Positions 58,683-64,000 of a stretch of DNA of 64,000 nt are shown piece after piece; positions within the stretch are counted from its first letter, which is position 1, and the number at the start of each line of letters is the position of its first letter. Source of the stretch: Eopsaltria australis (lineage: Eukaryota > Chordata > Aves > Passeriformes > Petroicidae); NCBI GenBank assembly GCA_034509425.1, contig JAVTVJ010000489.1, positions 1,579,382-1,643,381 on the forward strand, given 5' to 3'. The translations under genes and the position numbers were made by a program. A model generated the notes under the pieces. The model worked only from the letters and a program-made list of their open reading frames with translations, did not search any database and was not told the DNA's origin.

Positions 58683-61495
58683 CTGCATAAAGAAGGAAAA
58701 AACTGCCTTAGTATGTTTGGTTTTAATTTCTACTCAATGATCTCTAAAAACATAAAAATAGCTTCATATTAAATTACTTCAGGTTTTGCTACGACAGCAA
58801 CAGATTTTCAAATACACAACAGAGACCAGCCCACCCATTTCAAAGCAGAGAACAATAGCTGTCACCAGCTATGTAATTTCAGCTTCTGGCAACAATTTTT
58901 TTATTATTATTATTTTACAAGCTATTTTGGATCTACAATTATCATCATCTGCGATTGCTGCATAATATTTCAACTCGTTTAATGCCACATGTATATTTAA
59001 CAGCCACGTAAAATACTCCAAGTTCCAGCAAAGGCACATAAAACAAACCAGACTTGGGTTTCCATCCAAATTTTAGGATTCCAAGCTGCTGCTGTGAGCC
59101 TCAGTGAGGCTCCAGCCGTTTGCTGTATGGAAAGCAGGCAGGTGAAAGGTTTTGCTTGTTTCAATATAAATGAGACGACAGGCCCATGATTTTCATACTG
59201 ATTATTCTCCAGCTTCCTTGCTCCATTTCCATAACGAAACACAAATGTGTGTGTAACACTTCTGCAATGAATACAATGACAGCGGGATCCAGAGTTCCAA
59301 CACACTTTATACCTCTGGCAAACTGCACTGCTGTGGATTTATTTGTTTATCTTTAAGCATCTAACATTCTCTTCCCACAAAAATAACTGTTTTGAGTATC
59401 CTGCCTGTAAACACTTCTCTGCCCTTTTTCTTTGCAGCCTGTTTTTCATCTGGAGAGCTGGAGCTGCTCACAATCAAACACAGACAGACAAAAGCCATGA
59501 GCTGGAGAAGCTGTGTGCAATTAACAACTCGTGGCTTAATCATCAACTTTATGGAAATGGTTTCTTAAAAAATAGATGCATCAACAATTTCTCCACTTAT
59601 TTATTTGAGGAAGAGATAGAACCTTCAGTGCAGTGTTCCTTCAGGTGGAAGCTGAAATGACACAGCTCAGAGCATTTCTGTACATTTCTCTGCACAAGTC
59701 ACCACTTGTTGTTGCTTTAAGCAAACCTGAGCTAGGAAAACCAGGAGAAACATCAAATTATTTGTTTACTTGGCAGCAGACGTGCCTCTGCTGTCATTCT
59801 GATGCTGTTATCACCCATCTTCACAAAACTCACAAGCTGGAAGCGTGGAAATGCAACTGCAGGAAAACTGATGGCGGGACTAAGAATATGAAACAGACTT
59901 TAGACAATTTTTAATCCTTTGAAATGGACTTATTTGCTAACATTCCTTTATCATCTACTCCAGAAGCACGGGCGATCCTCAGTGTCTGAGCTGGATCCGT
60001 GCAGAGCTGCTGCTCATTCCACTCCCCAAGCAGTTACAATGTAATTTTTAAGTAAAAAGTTTTTTTTAAAAAAAATATCAACACTCCAGAACCAAAGCAG
60101 AGAGCTGAAAGTTACTGAAGAGGATAAAGAGGCACTAAACTATTTTGGTAAATGATACCTGATGTAATCTAAGGTAAAGAATCTAGTTGTATAGTTCATT
60201 GAAAGGTTGTGTTTACTGTTCTTTATACCTTCAAACACTGTTAACTGACACAAGTCCTTTTGGAAACAGCCTTTCAATGGTGTGCGGTGGCTGCTCCAGA
60301 GCGGCCCATCTCCAAACCAGAAAATTAAACAAGTTTCCGAGTTGTCAGATGCTCCTCTAAGGAATGTAAAGAGCTTCCCCAGGCTCAGTAAGCACAGGAC
60401 AAGAGCACAGTGGCTCTTGCCACCTGTCAGCCACAGGATACCCTTTCACTTCCAAAGCCACCCCGTCCTTCGCCACAGAGCTCTGCTTTGTTTCATAATT
60501 CCGCTACTTCTGTGCGCAAACACCGCTGGGCAAGAACCCTGCAGCGGTTTGTCACACCTCCCAAACTCATTCTGGTTTAGATTAACTTCGAAGCAGTTTC
60601 TGAAGGTCTCTCACTTTTACCATACCCAACTCCACCTCTTTTTTTTTTTTTTTCTTAACTAGGAAAAAAAATGTAAAAGAAAAAACAAATTCAGAATTTT
60701 GACTTCTTTCTTATGCAGTCTGCCATCTCAGCTTTCCTTCCTTACTCTGCAAATGTATTTCAATCATTTCTGGCACAAGCACAGTCTCTGCTTCAGCATG
60801 CAAGCAGAGGAAAACTGACGGAGGAAGGAAAAGGTCCGTGTCCAGACACATAAACACCCATAAAAAGAGCAAGGAGCGTGCCACGGACACGGAGCCAGCT
60901 GCGTGCAGACCCATGGAGTCCTTTCACAACTTCGGCCAAAATAAATCACAGCTCTCGCTTTCGGCACCCAGACCTGCAGCGCAAACTTGAGCAGCGGGGC
61001 AGGGCTGCAGCGAGGTGCAGGAAGGGAATCCCGAGCTGTTCGTGCGGCACGGTCCCTGCAGGTAGAGGAGCCTCGAGGCTCCCACGGCTCCTGCCGAGCC
61101 CGGCCCGGGGCCGGCGCCGCTCGCACGGGGCGCGGAACAAGCGTGGAACGGCCCGGCCTGCGCGGAGCTGCCGCCCTGCCCCGGCACGGCACGAACCCAT
61201 GGGTGTATTTCTTCCCTACCAGCTTAGTAATGAGGGTGTTGGTAGGGAGTTTTCCTGCCCTCTCGAGCAGGAACCCTTCTCTCACAAAAAGCACCCCTCC
61301 CTTTCCCCGGCGCGGAGCGGAGCAGCGCTGTCACGGTGCCTGCCCGGCCTCGCTGCCCGCCCTGGGCGGCAGGAGGGAGCAGGGCAGGCACTGACCGCGA
61401 GTTAAGGCTGGGTGACACAAGTTCTGTCACCCAGCAAAGCCCCGGTCCGACACGGGCACCCTCCGCCCCAGCGCGGCTGTGCCCGGCTGAGCCCC

Positions 61496-61590
61496 CCAGC
61501 CCAGCCCAGCCCAGCAGAACCGGGGACAACGGGGGACAAACACAGCCCTGGACAAGCGGTGACAAACACAACCCTGGACCATGCGGGAAG
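61496..61590. repeat. Small tandem repeats inside the CpG island
   Basis: A (CCCAG)4 run at 61496-61515 is followed by two near-identical 26-bp units containing GACAAACACA(G/A)CCCTGGAC from about 61535. They lie in intron 1 close to exon 1. Confidence 0.8.
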
Positions 61591-61866
61591 CGATGGCCCC
61601 AGCGCGGCTCTCCGGACCCCGCTGGTCCCTGCCACTCCTCGAGCGCCGGCAAGTTCGGGGGCTCCCCCCGCCCCGAAAGCGGGGTGCGCCCAGCCCCGGG
61701 CCGGGCCCCCCGAGCAGCGGCAGCCGCACACAGCCCGCCCGGAGGGGGATGGACAGCGCCGGGCAGCGAGGTGACACCGGGGGTCACCCCCAGCGGGGTC
61801 AGCTGCCCGGCCCCGGGGGGAGCGGCGGCACCGGGACCCGGCTGCCCGGGGACGCGGCGGGTGGGC

Positions 61867-61889
61867 GGGGAAGGGAAGGGAAGGAAAGG
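61867..61889. repeat. (GGGAA)n purine tract
   Basis: Repeats of GGGAA with minor variation in intron 1, about 130 bp from the exon 1 donor. Purine-rich on the plus strand. Confidence 0.8.
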
Positions 61890-62016
61890 CAGGGCAAGCA
61901 CGGCGGCTCACCGGAGCCGGGCACGGCGCCGGGGCTGCCCGAGGCGGGGATTCCCCCGCGCCTGAGCGGGCCCGGGCGGCGGCGGGCGCGGGGGGGACGC
62001 GAGCCCCGGGGTCTCA

Positions 62017-62463
<447 letters not shown>

Positions 62464-62479
62464 TCAGCTCCCGCACCGC

Positions 62480-62700
62480 CACCGGGGCTCGCTCGTACAC
62501 ACCGGGGCTGGCTCTTACACACACACACCGGGGATCTCTCACACACACACCGGGGATATCTCTCACACACACACCGGGGCTCGCTCTTACACACCGGGGC
62601 TGGCTCTTACACACACACACCGGGGATCTCTCTTACACACCGGGGACTCTCACAGACACACCGGGGATATCTCTCACACGCACCGGATCTCCCCGCACAC
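62480..62700. repeat. Degenerate CA-rich minisatellite with ACCGGGG cores
   Basis: Nine ACCGGGG cores occur at 62481, 62501, 62527, 62549, 62573, 62593, 62619, 62639 and 62660, spaced 20-26 bp. They are joined by (CA)n, TCTC and GCTCTTA segments. A degenerate copy (CACCGGATCT) follows near 62690. The array begins just upstream of the GC-box region of PRKCA. Open frames through it on both strands are repeat artefacts. Confidence 0.9.
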
Positions 62701-63190
62701 CCCTGCTCCTCTGGCTCACGCACACCAGCTCCCTCCCAAAACGCACCGGTTCCACTCACGCACACACCGTTTCCCCTTTCTCTCTCTCTCACATTCACCT
62801 ACACCGGCTTCCCTCACACACACACGCACACACAAAAGCTCCCCTCACTCGCTCTCACACGCACACGCTCAGAGGTTCCCTTAAAACGCGCACAGAATCT
62901 CCCTTCTCACTTTCTCTCTCTCTCCCACACACTCACACCAGAGGTTCCCTTATCATGCACAGACAGAAGATTCTCTCACATACACACACACAAAGGTCTC
63001 CTCTCACTTCCTCTCTCTCTCACACACACAGAGGTTCCCCTCACATCCCCTGCACACAGACCGGCTCCTCTCACCTCCCCATCTCCCTCCATGCCCACGC
63101 AGCCACAGCGGCCCCTTCTTCCTCTCCCTCACACACGGCAGCTGCCTCCCTTCACACCCTCACACACCGCAGGCACATCACACACCGACA
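62700..63190. repeat. Degenerate CT/CA array with GAGGTTCCC-type punctuations
   Basis: Tracts of TCTCTCTC and CACACACA alternate with short G-containing boxes. GAGGTTCCC recurs at 62872, 62941 and 63031, and related boxes (CGTTTCCC, CGGCTTCCC, GAATCTCCC) lie between. The spacing is irregular, 60-90 bp, so this looks like an older, decayed relative of the adjoining CA minisatellite. The plus strand is strikingly poor in G. Confidence 0.75.
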
Positions 63191-63276
63191 GCTTCCCCGG
63201 TGTCAGCCATGGAAACCCACACCTTCCCTCCCTGCCAGCTCCCTCCCCCGGCCCGACAGCAGCAGGACGGTGACCT

Positions 63277-63658
63277 CCATCCCTGCTTCCATCCCTGCTC
63301 TCCATCCCCACTCTCCATCCCCACTCTCCATCCCTGCTTCCATCCCTGCTCTCCATCCCCGCTCTCCATCCCCGCTCTCCATCCCTGCTTCCATCCCTGC
63401 TCTCCATCCCTGCTCTCCATCCCCACTCTCCATCCCTGCTCTCCATCCCCACTCTCCATCCCTGCTCTCCATCCCTGCTTCCATCCCCACTCTCCATCCC
63501 TGCTTCCATCCCTGCTCTCCATCCCTGCTCTCCATCCCCACTCTCCATCCCTGCTTCCATCCCCACTCTCCACCCCTGCTCTCCATCTCCGCTCTACATC
63601 CCTGTTTCCATCCCTGTTTCCATCCTTGCTCTCCACCCCTGCTCTCCATCTCTGCTCC
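63277..63658. repeat. 12/13-bp minisatellite, about 30 units (CCATCCCTGCTT / CCATCCCTGCTCT)
   Basis: I parse 30 consecutive units that begin with CCAT or a close variant: eight of 12 bp ending in TT and twenty-two of 13 bp ending in TCT. Common variants swap CTG for CAC or CGC in the middle. The last seven or so units are more diverged, suggesting the right edge is older. The minus strand is purine-rich and gives artefactual open frames encoding MESRDGEQGW-like repeats. The array lies about 1.1 kb upstream of the PRKCA start codon. Confidence 0.95.
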
Positions 63659-64000
63659 CTTCGCCTGGACGAGCCCAGCTGCCACCCCGAGCCCAGGGCA
63701 CAGCCACCAGGGTGTCACACGGAGCACGGGGAGCCTGCACCCCGCTGCTCTCTGCCGCCCTCGCCACACGCGCTTCCTGCACCAACCCCGAGACTCGTTA
63801 TCCCTGCACCACAACAAACAAAGTGCAGCCCTGTGCTCTCCTCCGCACACCTTTCCCCTTCCTGCCACTCTCAAAAGCAGCCACAGACGTGTGAAGGCTG
63901 TCAGGGGCCACACTGAACAGCCCCGCATCCCACAGGATGTCCTGCCCCACTGCACTGTGCCATGTATCTTTAGGTATCAATGTAAATATCCTTCAATATT
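63659..64000. other. Upstream flank of PRKCA, nothing assigned
   Basis: This is moderately GC-rich unique-looking sequence grading to AT-rich at the right edge. No exon, repeat or RNA gene was recognised. Open frames here are extensions of those in the adjacent minisatellite. Confidence 0.6.

Noticed and set aside
61224..61965. Several 116-225-codon frames on both strands in the CpG island
   Set aside because: GC-rich DNA lacks stops; the proteins are Pro/Gly/Arg/Ala-rich low complexity with no recognisable family.
63129..63955. 145-250-codon frames through the 12/13-bp minisatellite
   Set aside because: The predicted proteins are tandem repeats of MESRDGEQGW or CFHPCSPSPLS types generated by the array.

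Overview
This window is vertebrate nuclear DNA, and almost certainly from a bird. The evidence is long AT-rich introns, a CpG-island promoter, canonical GT-AG splice sites, and at least nine pieces of the CR1 LINE retrotransposon that dominates bird genomes. Several pieces carry the 'ccatgggcagggacacc' type of 3' sequence that I associate with neoavian and songbird CR1 families. The order is inference and the species cannot be read from the sequence.

One protein-coding gene is supported: the 5' part of PRKCA (protein kinase C alpha) on the minus strand. Reading right to left, there is a GC-rich promoter and CpG island (about 61-62.5 kb), coding exon 1 (62190-62018), a 3.3-kb intron 1, a 32-bp micro-exon 2 (58682-58651), a 55-kb intron 2, exon 3 (3496-3414), and at least 3.4 kb of intron 3 running off the left edge. 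The three exons total 288 nt, exactly 96 codons with matching phases. They encode the short V1 region, the autoinhibitory pseudosubstrate and the complete first zinc-binding C1 domain (C1A). The rest of the kinase lies outside the window to the left.

The introns hold scattered CR1 fragments (one nested inside another), microsatellites, a hierarchical 39/29-bp GC-rich minisatellite at 10.65-11.20 kb in intron 2, a 22-bp perfect palindrome and short tandem duplications. Upstream of the promoter, about 62.48-63.66 kb, is a 1.2-kb strongly strand-asymmetric repeat zone. It is C/A/T-rich on the plus strand and consists of an ACACCGGGG-bearing CA minisatellite, a degenerate CT/CA array, and a 30-unit array of 12/13-bp units.

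I see no second gene, no RNA gene, no intact mobile element and no sign of a novel multi-gene system. The many open frames elsewhere are short, lack family resemblance and splice context, or lie in stop-free repeats. The parts most worth checking are the repeat architecture next to the PRKCA promoter and the intronic minisatellite.
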